Shown piece after piece: positions 53,272-62,209 of a DNA stretch of 64,000 bases. The notes beneath the pieces were generated by a model. The model ran no database searches. It was not told the DNA's origin and saw only the letters and a list, made by a program, of their open reading frames with translations. This stretch comes from Anaerolineales bacterium (GTDB lineage: Bacteria; Chloroflexota; Anaerolineae; Anaerolineales; UBA4823): positions 1-64,000 of the forward strand of contig PQAL01000011.1 in assembly GCA_003105035.1 (NCBI GenBank). The letters are read 5' to 3'. The position numbers and the translations under genes are program-made. Within the stretch, counting starts at the first letter, position 1. Every line of letters starts with the position of its first letter.

Positions 53272-54306
53272 ATGCGGAAATTTATCTTCGCAATCATCAT
53301 ATTTCTTGGGTTTATCTTCATTATTGGTCGACTCACAGAAATACAATCAATCGTAGAAACCTTACAAAGGGGAAATATTTGGTTTATATTTTTAGCCCTC
53401 GTCATTGAATTCCTTTGGACGCTTAATTGTGGCTTGTCATTCCGTTCCATCTACCGCGGAATGGGAATTGAAGAGCGCGTTGGGACGTTATCCCTTATCG
53501 TTTCCGCCGCAAATTTTGTGAATGTTATCGCCCCCTCAGGAGGGGTGAGTGGCATGGCAATTTTCGTCAGTGAAGCCCGCCGCCGAAATTACTCTGCTGC
53601 CCGAGCGGCTGCAGCAGGTGTGCTTTACTTATTATTCGATTACCTGGGATTGATCGCCATTCTGGCGGTTGGGCTGGTAATCTTGATCAGGCGAAATGAC
53701 TTATCTTTAGTGGTGATCCTGGCTTCCGCTGCCCTTGTTGCACTGGCAATGTTGTTTACATATTTAATCAACCTTGGCATGCAGTCCGCAGTTTCCTTCG
53801 GTAATGCCCTGGCCAAGTTATCCAGGTTGGTTAACCGCATCCTGCGTCCTTTTATCCACCGCGATTATCTCTCTGAAGCGAAAGCCCATGAGTTCGCCCA
53901 TGATGCTGCCGAGGGATTAATCTTGATCCGCAACAAACCGCGCAACATCCTTGCACCTTTGCTGTTTGCCGTAACGAACAAGATTGCCCAGATACTTATC
54001 CTGATATTGGTTTTCCTGGCATTTAAAATCCCAATCTCAATTGGGACGGTTATCGCCTGTTTCAGCATTGGCACGTTATTCGTGATCATTTCACCTACTC
54101 CTGCCGGAATCGGTGTGGTCGAAGGTGCACTAACTTTAGCTCTTACTTCTATGTATATCTCACTCGAGGATGCTGCAGTCATCACCCTCAGCTATCGCGG
54201 GATTACCTTCTGGATACCCATGGTTGTTGGTGCAATATCTCTACGAGTGCTGGAAAAGGTGGGAATTGAACCAAATTCCACGAATCATGTCCAATCAGAT
54301 GTTTGA
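53272..54306 (+). CDS. Flippase-like membrane protein (UPF0104 / LPG synthase TM family)
   Basis: 344 aa with about eight membrane helices. It matches the lysylphosphatidylglycerol-synthase transmembrane (AglD/UPF0104) family: NFVNVIAPSGGVSGMAIFVSEARRR, YLLFDYLGLIAILA and ISPTPAGIGVVEGALTLAL. The family moves or modifies lipid-linked molecules in the envelope; MprF also carries such a domain. Substrate unknown. It ends 80 nt before rpmH. Confidence 0.85.
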   Translation: MRKFIFAIIIFLGFIFIIGRLTEIQSIVETLQRGNIWFIFLALVIEFLWTLNCGLSFRSIYRGMGIEERVGTLSLIVSAANFVNVIAPSGGVSGMAIFVSEARRRNYSAARAAAAGVLYLLFDYLGLIAILAVGLVILIRRNDLSLVVILASAALVALAMLFTYLINLGMQSAVSFGNALAKLSRLVNRILRPFIHRDYLSEAKAHEFAHDAAEGLILIRNKPRNILAPLLFAVTNKIAQILILILVFLAFKIPISIGTVIACFSIGTLFVIISPTPAGIGVVEGALTLALTSMYISLEDAAVITLSYRGITFWIPMVVGAISLRVLEKVGIEPNSTNHVQSDV

Positions 54307-54331
54307 CCAAACCTTCTCCATCGTGTATAAT
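54303..54331 (+). promoter_or_regulatory. Sigma-70 promoter of the rpmH block
   Basis: TTGACC (54303-54308) and TATAAT (54326-54331) are 17 nt apart, 54 nt before rpmH. The -35 box overlaps the end of the upstream gene. It drives rpmH-rnpA-yidD and probably yidC-jag. Confidence 0.7.
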
Positions 54332-54385
54332 CGGAATTCGTCTTAGAGACCAGAACATTTATACAAAGGATTTAGGTAATTCAGA

Positions 54386-54562
54386 ATGCCAAAGCGAACT
54401 TATCAACCCAAAATTCGGCGCCGTGTGCGTGTGCATGGATTTCGAAAGCGAATGTCGACCGCTGATGGTAGGAAAGTATTAAAAGCTCGCCGGCTGAAAG
54501 GCCGCTACCGTCTTACTGTCAGCATGAATAATCACGTCAAGAAGATCAACTGGCGTGGGTGA
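54386..54562 (+). CDS. rpmH: Ribosomal protein L34, with a C-terminal extension
   Basis: 58 aa. [23 protein letters not shown]...[20 protein letters not shown] is bL34, but the usual protein ends at LTVS-K, about 44-47 residues, and here 12 more follow ([12 protein letters not shown]). A basic tail of this kind can reach into rRNA. Its stop overlaps the rnpA start (GTGA), so the two are coupled. It is below the length where automatic ORF calls are dependable. Confidence 0.93.
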   Translation: MPKRTYQPKIRRRVRVHGFRKRMSTADGRKVLKARRLKGRYRLTVSMNNHVKKINWRG

Positions 54563-54921
54563 AACGCAATTTCCGACTGACACGATCAACCGATTTCAAG
54601 CGGGTGAGGCGTTTTGGAAAGTCTTATGCCCACCCGTTTATTGTGTTGGTTGCTCTGCCAGCGGAAGGAGAACGAACATTAATCGGTGTGAGCGCGGGCC
54701 GTTCCGTGGGAAGTGCAGTGGATAGAAACAGAGCTAAAAGGTTGATTCGTGAAGCAATCCGCCCATTCTTGCCCGCCCTGCAGCCCGGTTGGAACATCCT
54801 GTTGCTCGCCCGAAAACCTATCCTTCAAGCACAATTTACGGAGATCCAAAGTAGCTTACAAACACTCCTCACCCGAGGGCAAATCTTGAATGGCAACAAC
54901 GAACGACCAGCCACTGCATGA
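54559..54921 (+). CDS. rnpA: Ribonuclease P protein component
   Basis: 120 aa. [26 protein letters not shown] and the RNR motif [21 protein letters not shown] are the family signatures. It binds the RNA subunit and helps mature tRNA 5' ends. GTG start that overlaps the rpmH stop by 4 nt; overlaps yidD by 32 nt. Order rpmH-rnpA-yidD is the classic one. Confidence 0.96.
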   Translation: MKRNFRLTRSTDFKRVRRFGKSYAHPFIVLVALPAEGERTLIGVSAGRSVGSAVDRNRAKRLIREAIRPFLPALQPGWNILLLARKPILQAQFTEIQSSLQTLLTRGQILNGNNERPATA

Positions 54922-55192
54922 GCATACAAGCACACCGGAACCTCGCTTGCGTGATCTGCCTGTAACCATTTGGAACCTGCCACGTATACCATTATTGGCA
55001 CTCATTCGCTTGTATCAGATGACTCTTTCACGCACATTACCGGAAGGCACCTGCCGCTTTTATCCCACCTGTTCACATTATGGCTACCAGGCGATCTATA
55101 AGTATGGGGCCATCAAAGGCAGCTTAATGGCCACCTGGCGGGTGATCAGGTGTAACCCATTTAATCCGGGTGGCTTTGATCCAGTACCTTAG
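54890..55192 (+). CDS. yidD: Membrane protein insertion efficiency factor YidD
   Basis: 100 aa. A 25-residue polar N-terminal extension precedes the core [31 protein letters not shown] ... [18 protein letters not shown], the YidD signature with three Cys. It aids YidC-dependent membrane insertion. It overlaps rnpA and is followed 12 nt later by the propeller lipoprotein. Confidence 0.95.
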   Translation: MATTNDQPLHEHTSTPEPRLRDLPVTIWNLPRIPLLALIRLYQMTLSRTLPEGTCRFYPTCSHYGYQAIYKYGAIKGSLMATWRVIRCNPFNPGGFDPVP

Positions 55193-55204
55193 AAAAGATA
55201 AACG

Positions 55205-56299
55205 ATGAAATCAAAAAAAATCCTACTCATCAGTACTTTTTTTCTTCTCACCATTCTTCTTTCAGCTTGTAGTGCAGGTGTAACTGCCTCCACCAGCTGG
55301 CATGGCGTATCCACGGATGCTAACCTGGCTTATCTAGCCGCTGGAACCCAGGTCTATGGCGTTGACCTCAACACAGGTGCCCAGAAATGGAAATTCCCTG
55401 CTGATAAGCCGAACGTAAAGGGATTTTACGGCACACCAGTACTGACTGCGGATGGTCAGTTGTTACTGGTCCCCGGATATGATGGCTACCTGTATTATGT
55501 GAATCCCGCGACTGGCGCGGAGATAACGAAATTTTCGGGCTCAGCCTACAAGCTGATCGCCAGCCCGTTGATAATCGACAATATGATCTACCAGCCATCC
55601 ACCGATGGCACAGTCTATGGTCTCGATTTTCAAGGAAATGAAGTGAAGTCTTATCAAACTTCCGGCCAGCCCCTATGGGCACAGCCCGCCACATCCACGG
55701 ATTGCGGTTGTATTTATATCTCTTCCATGGATCATAGCGTTTACTCCTTTGATATAAGTACGGGTAGCCAGCTTTGGAAAACCCAGGATCTTGCGGGTTC
55801 AGTAGTTGGGAAGCCAGCAGTTGGAGCTGATGGTACATTATATGTTGGTACTTTTGGCAGCGAGCTGGTTGCACTGGATGGCACCAACGGGTCGGTCAAA
55901 TGGCGCTTCGGCACAGAAGATTGGGTATGGGCTGGACCAGCTTTGGACAATGACATCCTTTATTTCGGCGACCTGAAAGGTTACCTGTATGCCGTGAATG
56001 CTGCTGATGGCACCCAGGTATGGCGTATCCAACCGAACAATACCATCGTTGATACTCCACTCATATCGGGCGAAAATCTCTACCTGACCACGAAATCAGA
56101 TACGATGTATACCATCAGCACTGCAGGTCAGATCGTGAACTCAACTGTTGTCGGTGGTGACTTTATATACTCCTCGCCTGTGATTGCTGGTGATAAAATC
56201 CTGGTCACACCCCTCAATTATGATAAGAACCTGCTGGTAGCTCTGAGCCTTGAAACTCCCAATGCTGCCCAAAAATGGCTTTTTGTTCCGGCCAAATAG
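55205..56299 (+). CDS. Lipoprotein with PQQ-type beta-propeller
   Basis: 364 aa. N-terminal lipobox LLSACSAG (Cys22) after a hydrophobic signal, so it is lipid-anchored outside the membrane. About seven repeats of the pattern YAVNAADGTQVWRI / VYSFDISTGSQLWK / LVALDGTNGSVKWRF make a PQQ-like propeller. This is a BamB-type fold, but BamB belongs to the outer membrane machine, and there is no sign of an outer membrane in this window. Its place between yidD and yidC suggests a role in membrane-protein biogenesis or quality control. Confidence 0.85.
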   Translation: MKSKKILLISTFFLLTILLSACSAGVTASTSWHGVSTDANLAYLAAGTQVYGVDLNTGAQKWKFPADKPNVKGFYGTPVLTADGQLLLVPGYDGYLYYVNPATGAEITKFSGSAYKLIASPLIIDNMIYQPSTDGTVYGLDFQGNEVKSYQTSGQPLWAQPATSTDCGCIYISSMDHSVYSFDISTGSQLWKTQDLAGSVVGKPAVGADGTLYVGTFGSELVALDGTNGSVKWRFGTEDWVWAGPALDNDILYFGDLKGYLYAVNAADGTQVWRIQPNNTIVDTPLISGENLYLTTKSDTMYTISTAGQIVNSTVVGGDFIYSSPVIAGDKILVTPLNYDKNLLVALSLETPNAAQKWLFVPAK

Positions 56300-56332
56300 T
56301 GATAGAAACCAATCACGGAGATTATCCATAGA

Positions 56333-57136
56333 ATGAACGAAATATGGAACACCATAATTCTTACCCCCATGGTCAACGTGTTGATCTGGATTTACAACAT
56401 CCTTTTTCACAATTTTGGCCTGGCAGTTATCCTGTTTACTGTTTTAATCCGCCTGATCACCTATCCTTTGACTGCCCAGCAGATGAAGAGCCAGGCGAAA
56501 ATGCAGGAATTAAACGCTTCCAACAAGATGAAAGATATCCAGAAAAAGTACAAGGATGACAAGCAGAAACAACAGGAAGCAACCATGGCGCTGTACAAAG
56601 AAATGGGTATCAACCCACTGGGTGGTTGTTTACCTCTTCTGATCCAATTTCCAATCATGATCGGACTTTACCAGTCCATCTCCCTGGCTCTGGCTCAGGC
56701 TCCCATCCAGCTGCTCAATCTCAAACAGAGCATTGCAGCATTCCTCCCAGCAGCTGCACTGATCCCACTAAATTCCCAGTTTTTATGGCTTGACCTGGCA
56801 TTACCTGAATCGCAAACCCCGATTTTCGGTTTTCTCATCCCAGGCATTAATATTGGCATCCCGATTTTGACAATCATCGTGGTTGTAACGACCTGGCTGC
56901 AATCAAAAATAATGACGCCTGCATCTACCAATCCGAATGACCAGAGTTCAGCCATGGCGAGGCAGATGAACCTGTTCATGCCGCTGATGATGGGCTGGAT
57001 CTCGTGGACACTTTCCTCCGGGCTGGCTCTTTATTTTATTGTGAGCAACCTGCTGGGGATTGCCCAATATGCTTTTCTTGGCAAGGTTAATTGGGCCAAC
57101 CTGCTTCCAAGAGCTAAACCCGCCAAGGCGAAGTAA
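56333..57136 (+). CDS. yidC: Membrane protein insertase YidC/Oxa1
   Basis: 267 aa. Short Gram-positive-type YidC with five membrane helices: WNTIILTPMVNVLIWIYN, GLAVILFTVLIRLITYPLT-QQMKSQAKMQEL (the hydrophilic groove Arg and the coiled-coil C1 loop), GGCLPLLIQFPIMIGLYQ, then the last two helices. It lacks the large periplasmic domain of diderm YidC. It inserts membrane proteins with or without SecYEG. 33 nt after the lipoprotein gene. Confidence 0.95.
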   Translation: MNEIWNTIILTPMVNVLIWIYNILFHNFGLAVILFTVLIRLITYPLTAQQMKSQAKMQELNASNKMKDIQKKYKDDKQKQQEATMALYKEMGINPLGGCLPLLIQFPIMIGLYQSISLALAQAPIQLLNLKQSIAAFLPAAALIPLNSQFLWLDLALPESQTPIFGFLIPGINIGIPILTIIVVVTTWLQSKIMTPASTNPNDQSSAMARQMNLFMPLMMGWISWTLSSGLALYFIVSNLLGIAQYAFLGKVNWANLLPRAKPAKAK

Positions 57137-57172
57137 AGAGTATCATAGGGGATACAACCAAAGAAAAATACT

Positions 57173-57949
57173 ATGAATTCACAACGAACGACAATCGAAA
57201 TTATCGCTCCGACGATTAATGAAGCGATCGAAAAAGGATTAGCCGACCTGGAATTAACCCGGGAGGACGTGGAGATCGAAATCCTGGATGAAGGCAGCCG
57301 AGGCATATTCGGACTTGGCGCTCATCAGGCGCGTGTACGCCTGGCTGTTAAGCAAGGGTCAGATCAGCAGAGCGATGAGCTGCTCAAGAATGTTCAGGTG
57401 GAATCTTCCTATCCTGTATCTGCTGAGCAAGAACCATTACCTGCCCCCGTACGCATCCCACCTGCCAATGCCAAGGAAGAGATTCCCCTGCACGTGGCAC
57501 AGGAAACGGTCAGTGAGCTGTTAATCAAGATGCACATTCAGGCTGAAGTCAAGGCATCTTATGGTGAAGTAGATGAAGACCATGATTCCCGCCCGATCCT
57601 GGTGGATATCACTGGAAAAGACTTAAGCATCCTGATCGGGAAACGCTCCGAAACCTTGAATGCGCTGCAGTACATCTCCAGGCTGATCGTGAGCAAAGAG
57701 CTTGGTGAAAACATCACGCTGATCATCGATGTGGAAGGTTACCGAACACGCCGGGAGCGCCAGCTGCGCCAATTAGCACACCGTATGGCGGAGCAGGCGG
57801 TAAAGACCGGGCGCAAACAAGTATTGGAACCCATGCCTGCCAATGAACGACGCATTATCCACATGGAGTTGCGGGAAGATGCCCAGGTGACCACCGAAAG
57901 TTTTGGGGAAGAACCACATCGCAAGGTGACCATCATACCCAAAGCATAA
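57173..57949 (+). CDS. jag: Jag/KhpB RNA-binding protein (Jag-N, KH, R3H)
   Basis: 258 aa. Jag_N domain (about 5-60), an acidic/Pro-rich linker (65-110), a KH domain (about 115-190, with LIGKRSETLNALQYISRLIV) and a C-terminal R3H domain (RREKQLRQLAHRM-type helix, then PANERRIIHMELREDAQVTTESFGEEPHR). Jag/EloR binds RNA and links to cell-wall growth in Firmicutes. It lies next to yidC in many bacteria. Confidence 0.93.
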   Translation: MNSQRTTIEIIAPTINEAIEKGLADLELTREDVEIEILDEGSRGIFGLGAHQARVRLAVKQGSDQQSDELLKNVQVESSYPVSAEQEPLPAPVRIPPANAKEEIPLHVAQETVSELLIKMHIQAEVKASYGEVDEDHDSRPILVDITGKDLSILIGKRSETLNALQYISRLIVSKELGENITLIIDVEGYRTRRERQLRQLAHRMAEQAVKTGRKQVLEPMPANERRIIHMELREDAQVTTESFGEEPHRKVTIIPKA

Positions 57950-58005
57950 TTTTCAACACCCTGGATGCTGTCCGACCCCTCGAACGGCATCCTTTTTATT
58001 TCAGG

Positions 58006-58011
58006 TATAAT
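58006..58011 (+). promoter_or_regulatory. -10 box of a probable leaderless transcript
   Basis: TATAAT ends 6 nt before the ATG of the PfkB gene; no ribosome site is present and no -35 element is clear. Confidence 0.5.
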
Positions 58012-58017
58012 TCAGCC

Positions 58018-58866
58018 ATGTTCAGCCTTTCCCCGCTGGAACCGATAAATTATTTGCTCATCGGTCACCTGACCCGTGACCTCACGCCACAAGGCCCAAG
58101 GATCGGAGGCACAGCAGCCTATGCAAGCCTGACTGCCCACGCTCTAGGATTGCGCGTTGGGATTGTCACCTCTTGGGGGGCAGAAATTCCCCTTGGCAAT
58201 TTGAAGCACATCCCCATCATCAGTTATCCTGCCGATAGCTCAACAACTTTTGAAAACATTTACTCACAAAAAGGAAGGATTCAAGTTCTCCATACCGTTG
58301 CTGCCCGATTAGATTACCACCTTATTCCCGAACCCTGGCGCCAGGCGCCGATTGTCCACCTCGGGCCGGTCGCCCAGGAAGTTGAGCCCGGGTTGGTGCG
58401 GCATTTCCCCAGCTCGCTGGTCGGTGTGACTCCCCAGGGCTGGCTACGCGCATGGGACACCCAGGGTCATGTTCATCCTACTGAGTGGCCTGAAGGAGCC
58501 TTTATCCTGCAGAATTCTGGTGCAGCAATTCTGAGCATTGAAGATGTCCAGGGGGATGAAGCTCGTATTGAAGAAATGGCATCTGCCTCCCGTATCCTGG
58601 TTGTGACTGAAGGCGCAGCCGGGGCACGCGTGTATTGGAATGGTGATGTTCGGCGTTTCAGGCCACCGAGTGAGCTGGAACTCGACTCTACAGGTGCTGG
58701 AGATATTTTTGCAGCAGCGTTCTTTACCCGCCTATACCTAACCAGGGATCCCTGGGAATCAGCCCGCTTCGCAAACCAAATTGCAGCAACATCGGTTACA
58801 CGACAGGGGTTGGATGGCATCCCTACTGCTGAGGAAATCCAGGAATACTTGATTGAGGTTTTGTGA
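58018..58866 (+). CDS. PfkB/ribokinase-family carbohydrate kinase
   Basis: 282 aa. The N-terminal PfkB motif (GGTAAYASLTAHALGLRVGIVTSWG) and the ATP motif DSTGAGDIFAAAFFTRLY mark a ribokinase-fold sugar or nucleoside kinase. Substrate unknown. It stands between jag and parA, and its stop overlaps the parA ATG (TGATG), so kinase and partition genes are coupled. Confidence 0.88.
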   Translation: MFSLSPLEPINYLLIGHLTRDLTPQGPRIGGTAAYASLTAHALGLRVGIVTSWGAEIPLGNLKHIPIISYPADSSTTFENIYSQKGRIQVLHTVAARLDYHLIPEPWRQAPIVHLGPVAQEVEPGLVRHFPSSLVGVTPQGWLRAWDTQGHVHPTEWPEGAFILQNSGAAILSIEDVQGDEARIEEMASASRILVVTEGAAGARVYWNGDVRRFRPPSELELDSTGAGDIFAAAFFTRLYLTRDPWESARFANQIAATSVTRQGLDGIPTAEEIQEYLIEVL

Positions 58867-59675
58867 TGGGGCGAATTTACACCATTGCCAACCAAAAAGG
58901 CGGAGTAGGTAAAACCACCACCGCGGTAAACCTGGGTGCTTTCTTGGCGAGCTTTGGCCAGCGTACCCTGCTGGTAGACCTTGACCCCCAAGCTAACGCA
59001 ACCTCCTGCCTGGGAATTGACAAACGCACCATTAAAAACAGCATATATGACGTCATCATTGGCGAAACTCCAGCAATTAAGAATACTTTATACAACCAGC
59101 GCCTTAATTTGTCCCTACTACCCTCCTCACCTGCCTTGGCTGGTGCAGAAGTTGAGCTCGTCTCTGTGATCGCCAGGGAGACAAAGCTGAGAGAGGCTCT
59201 CCAGACAATCATCGACCGTTATGACTATATCCTGATCGATTGCCCACCTTCATTGGGATTACTTACCTTGAATGGTGTGGTCGCGGCTAAGGATGGAGTC
59301 ATCATCCCGGTTCAATGCGAATACCTGGCATTGGAAGGGATCGGGCAGCTTAACCAAACCCTGGCACGTATCCGGGCGGCATTATTCCCGGATTTGCGCG
59401 TGCGAGGAGTGGTCCTGACGATGTTCGATGTTCGTACCAAGCTCAGTGCCGATGTAGTCCAAGAGATTAATCAGCATTTCCCCAACCAGGTCTTTAATAC
59501 ACTCATACCCAGGTCGGTGCGACTTGCTGAAGCGCCGTCTTATGGGCAACCGATCTCGATTTATGCCCCTGGATCGACAGGTGCCATCGCTTATTCCAAC
59601 CTGGCGCGTGAGATCCTGGTGGGTGATGGTGTGCTGCAACCCGAACCCTTTGAGACTTTAGTGAGAACAGAATGA
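58866..59675 (+). CDS. parA: Chromosome-partitioning ATPase ParA (Soj)
   Basis: 269 aa. Deviant Walker A KGGVGKTTTAVNLG, Walker A' DLDPQANATSCLGI, and ILIDCPPSLGLLTLNG. Its N terminus MGRIYTIANQKGGVGKTT is typical of chromosomal Soj. With ParB it moves the origin region. The start at ATG 58866 is preferred over the GTG three bases earlier. Intact P-loop, unlike the fusion protein at 45678-46844. It overlaps parB by 4 nt (ATGA). Confidence 0.95.
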   Translation: MGRIYTIANQKGGVGKTTTAVNLGAFLASFGQRTLLVDLDPQANATSCLGIDKRTIKNSIYDVIIGETPAIKNTLYNQRLNLSLLPSSPALAGAEVELVSVIARETKLREALQTIIDRYDYILIDCPPSLGLLTLNGVVAAKDGVIIPVQCEYLALEGIGQLNQTLARIRAALFPDLRVRGVVLTMFDVRTKLSADVVQEINQHFPNQVFNTLIPRSVRLAEAPSYGQPISIYAPGSTGAIAYSNLAREILVGDGVLQPEPFETLVRTE

Positions 59676-60550
59676 CAAAGAAGACCGGCTTAGGCAGAGG
59701 GCTTGATGCCCTTATCCCCGCAGGGGATTTTGCACCTGAAAGCGAAACTCCCCTTCCCAGCCGCGGCTTTGAAATGTTGCCGATACGCAGCATTAGCCGC
59801 AACCCACGCCAGCCTCGCTCTCAGATGGATCAGGAAGAGCTGACTGAGCTTTCAGCATCCATCAAGGAAAACGGCATTCTCCAACCATTGATCGTGACCC
59901 CCTCCGGAGAACCTGGTCGATACACCTTGATCGCTGGTGAGCGCCGTCTACTCGCTGCAGGCATGGCTGGCCTAGACAGTGTGCCGGCAATTATCCGGGA
60001 AGCCTCAGAGCAAGAACGGCTCGAGCTGGCATTGATCGAGAACGTCCAACGCGCTGATCTCACTCCCCTGGAGGCCGCTGAAGCCTACCGCCAGCTAGCT
60101 GACGATTTCAGCCTGTCTCATGAACAGATCGCCCAACAGCTGGGAAAAAGCCGGGTGGCAATCACCAATACGTTACGCCTGCTCAAACTTCCGGATGATG
60201 TACGCCAGGCACTCGCTGATGGTGTGATCAGCGAAGGGCATGCCCGCGTCCTGCTCAGCTTGCCGAGTGAAGCAGCCCAATCGGCAGTGCTGCAGGCAAT
60301 CATCAAACACGAGCTGAATGTGCGCAAAACAGAAGACCTGATCCGAAAGTACCTGGGTCAACGTCCTTCTACGCCGACAAAGCCTGTCCCAAAGCCAGAC
60401 GTAACTTTCCTCGAGGAGCGCCTGCGAGAACGCCTTGGAACGCGTGTCAGCCTTCATCCGCGAAAAAAGGGTGGAACCATGGTGATCCATTATTATTCTG
60501 AAGAAGAATTGGATGCCCTGGTCATCCGCATCCTGGGCAAGAGCAGTTGA
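59672..60550 (+). CDS. parB: Chromosome-partitioning protein ParB (Spo0J/Noc type)
   Basis: 292 aa. LGRGLDALIP start, the CTP-binding motif region GERRLLAAGMAGLDSVPAIIR and ENVQRADLTPLEAAEAYRQL, and the HTH (SHEQIAQQLGKSRVAITNTLRLLKLP), then a dimerisation tail. It binds parS and loads SMC. I did not see a parS palindrome in this window. Confidence 0.94.
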   Translation: MTKKTGLGRGLDALIPAGDFAPESETPLPSRGFEMLPIRSISRNPRQPRSQMDQEELTELSASIKENGILQPLIVTPSGEPGRYTLIAGERRLLAAGMAGLDSVPAIIREASEQERLELALIENVQRADLTPLEAAEAYRQLADDFSLSHEQIAQQLGKSRVAITNTLRLLKLPDDVRQALADGVISEGHARVLLSLPSEAAQSAVLQAIIKHELNVRKTEDLIRKYLGQRPSTPTKPVPKPDVTFLEERLRERLGTRVSLHPRKKGGTMVIHYYSEEELDALVIRILGKSS

Positions 60551-60559
60551 GCTGTTTCA

Positions 60560-62155
60560 ATGCTCGTTATCTACAACGCGCATCTCTATACTCATGAGCT
60601 TTATCAACCTGTGGCGACTGCCATTGCAATCGATCATGGCAGGATCCTGGCTGTCGGCAACGACGACCAGATTTTGGCCTCATTCTCCACCGCGAACATA
60701 ATTAATGCTGACGGGCGCACCGTCATGCCGGGGCTGATTGACGCGCATATCCACCTGGAAGATTTCGCCTTGGGCTTACGAAAAATTGACTGTGAGACGG
60801 ACAGCCTGGATGAATGCCTGCAACGCGTGGCCTTGCGTGTGATCACCACCCCGCCTGGTGAGTGGGTTTTAGGCCATGGCTGGAATCAGAATAATTGGGA
60901 TGAAGGTTATGGAACCGCCTCCATGCTGGATGAGATTGCCCCCAACAATCCGGTCTACCTGACCCATAAATCGCTGCATTGTGCCTGGGCCAATTCTACC
61001 GCCCTGCATTTGGCAGGAATCACACCCGACACATCCGATCCTGTAGGCGGAAGAATTAGCCGGTTACCAGACCGGCAACCCGATGGGATCCTGTTCGAAT
61101 CAGCAATGGGAGTACTCGAACAAGCCTTGCCGGAACCCAATCTGGAACAGGTGACAGAAGCGCTTCGCGCAGCCATCCCCCTATTGTGGAAGATGGGCCT
61201 TACCAGTGTACATGACTTCGACGGTATGCGCTGTTACTCAGCTTTGCAGGTGCTACACCAGCGCCATGAGCTGAATTTTCGGGTCCATAAAGCAATCCAC
61301 CTGGAGGACTTACCTGGCACGGTTGCTGCAGGATTACACTCCGGATCTGGTGACGATTTCCTTCAGCTCGGTCCTTTGAAAATGTTCTCAGATGGAGCCT
61401 TAGGCCCACATACAGCAGCCATGCTGGCGCCCTATGAGGACGAACCTGGTTCCGGGGGAATGCTGATGCTGGATGCTGCAGCTGTTTTTGAACACGGCCG
61501 TATAGCAGTGGAAAATGGGATCCATTTAGCTATCCACGCCATCGGAGATCGTGCCAATCGGGAGGTGCTCAATGGACTTGCCAAGCTCCGTGACCTTGAG
61601 GCTTCCCGAAATGCTTACGGGCAAAGTCGGTTACGCCACCGAATTGAGCACGTGCAGGTAGTTCATCCGGATGAGCTCTCAAGATTCAACGGGTTGGAAG
61701 TCATCGCATCCATGCAACCAATTCATGCCACCTCCGATATGCACATGGCTGATCTATGTTGGGGAAAACGATCGGCATATGCCTATGCCTGGCGAAGCCT
61801 GGCTGCTAACCAGGCGAAGCTGATCTTCGGCTCAGATGCACCGGTTGAAACGCCTAACCCATTCCTGGGCTTGTATGCAGCAGTCACGCGCCGCCGGGCA
61901 GATGGAACTCCATCGCCCGAAGGCTGGTACCCTGACCAGCGCCTAAGCATCACCGAAGCATTACAGGCTTACACCACGGGTCCGGCATACGCTGCCGGTA
62001 TGGAAGACCGTCTCGGCAAGTTATTGCCCGGATACTTGGCCGATCTTATCATCATCAATGACAATCCCTATACCTGCTCGCCCGAAGAGTTTCTACTGAT
62101 GCATCCTTCGGCAGTTATGGTCAGCGGTGAATGGGTCTTCTCTGAACTCGATTAA
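60560..62155 (+). CDS. YtcJ-like amidohydrolase
   Basis: 531 aa. Metal-dependent hydrolase with VMPGLIDAHIHLEDFALG (HxH), the YtcJ-type insert, DGALGPHTAAML, HAIGDRANREVL, RHRIEHVQVV and FGSDAPVETPNPFLGLY (Asp). The family (Amidohydro_3) cleaves C-N bonds of unknown substrates; exact function unassigned. It lies 9 nt after parB and ends before a hairpin. Confidence 0.88.
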   Translation: MLVIYNAHLYTHELYQPVATAIAIDHGRILAVGNDDQILASFSTANIINADGRTVMPGLIDAHIHLEDFALGLRKIDCETDSLDECLQRVALRVITTPPGEWVLGHGWNQNNWDEGYGTASMLDEIAPNNPVYLTHKSLHCAWANSTALHLAGITPDTSDPVGGRISRLPDRQPDGILFESAMGVLEQALPEPNLEQVTEALRAAIPLLWKMGLTSVHDFDGMRCYSALQVLHQRHELNFRVHKAIHLEDLPGTVAAGLHSGSGDDFLQLGPLKMFSDGALGPHTAAMLAPYEDEPGSGGMLMLDAAAVFEHGRIAVENGIHLAIHAIGDRANREVLNGLAKLRDLEASRNAYGQSRLRHRIEHVQVVHPDELSRFNGLEVIASMQPIHATSDMHMADLCWGKRSAYAYAWRSLAANQAKLIFGSDAPVETPNPFLGLYAAVTRRRADGTPSPEGWYPDQRLSITEALQAYTTGPAYAAGMEDRLGKLLPGYLADLIIINDNPYTCSPEEFLLMHPSAVMVSGEWVFSELD

Positions 62156-62161
62156 ATAACA

Positions 62162-62191
62162 AAACGCCGAGATAGATTCATCCCGGCGTTT
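62162..62191. terminator. Bidirectional terminator between convergent genes
   Basis: AAACGCCG (62162-62169) pairs with CGGCGTTT (62184-62191), extended inward by GAT/ATC. On the minus strand it is followed by TTGTTATTT, a fair U-tract; on the plus strand by TAATCAAG, a weaker one. Confidence 0.7.
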
Positions 62192-62209
62192 AATCAAGTT
62201 AGTGGTGAT

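Noticed and set aside
54307-60560. Search for DnaA boxes and parS near parAB
   Set aside because: Scattered partial TTATCCAC matches occur in coding sequence only (for example 12499, 2302, 53852). No cluster and no parS palindrome seen.
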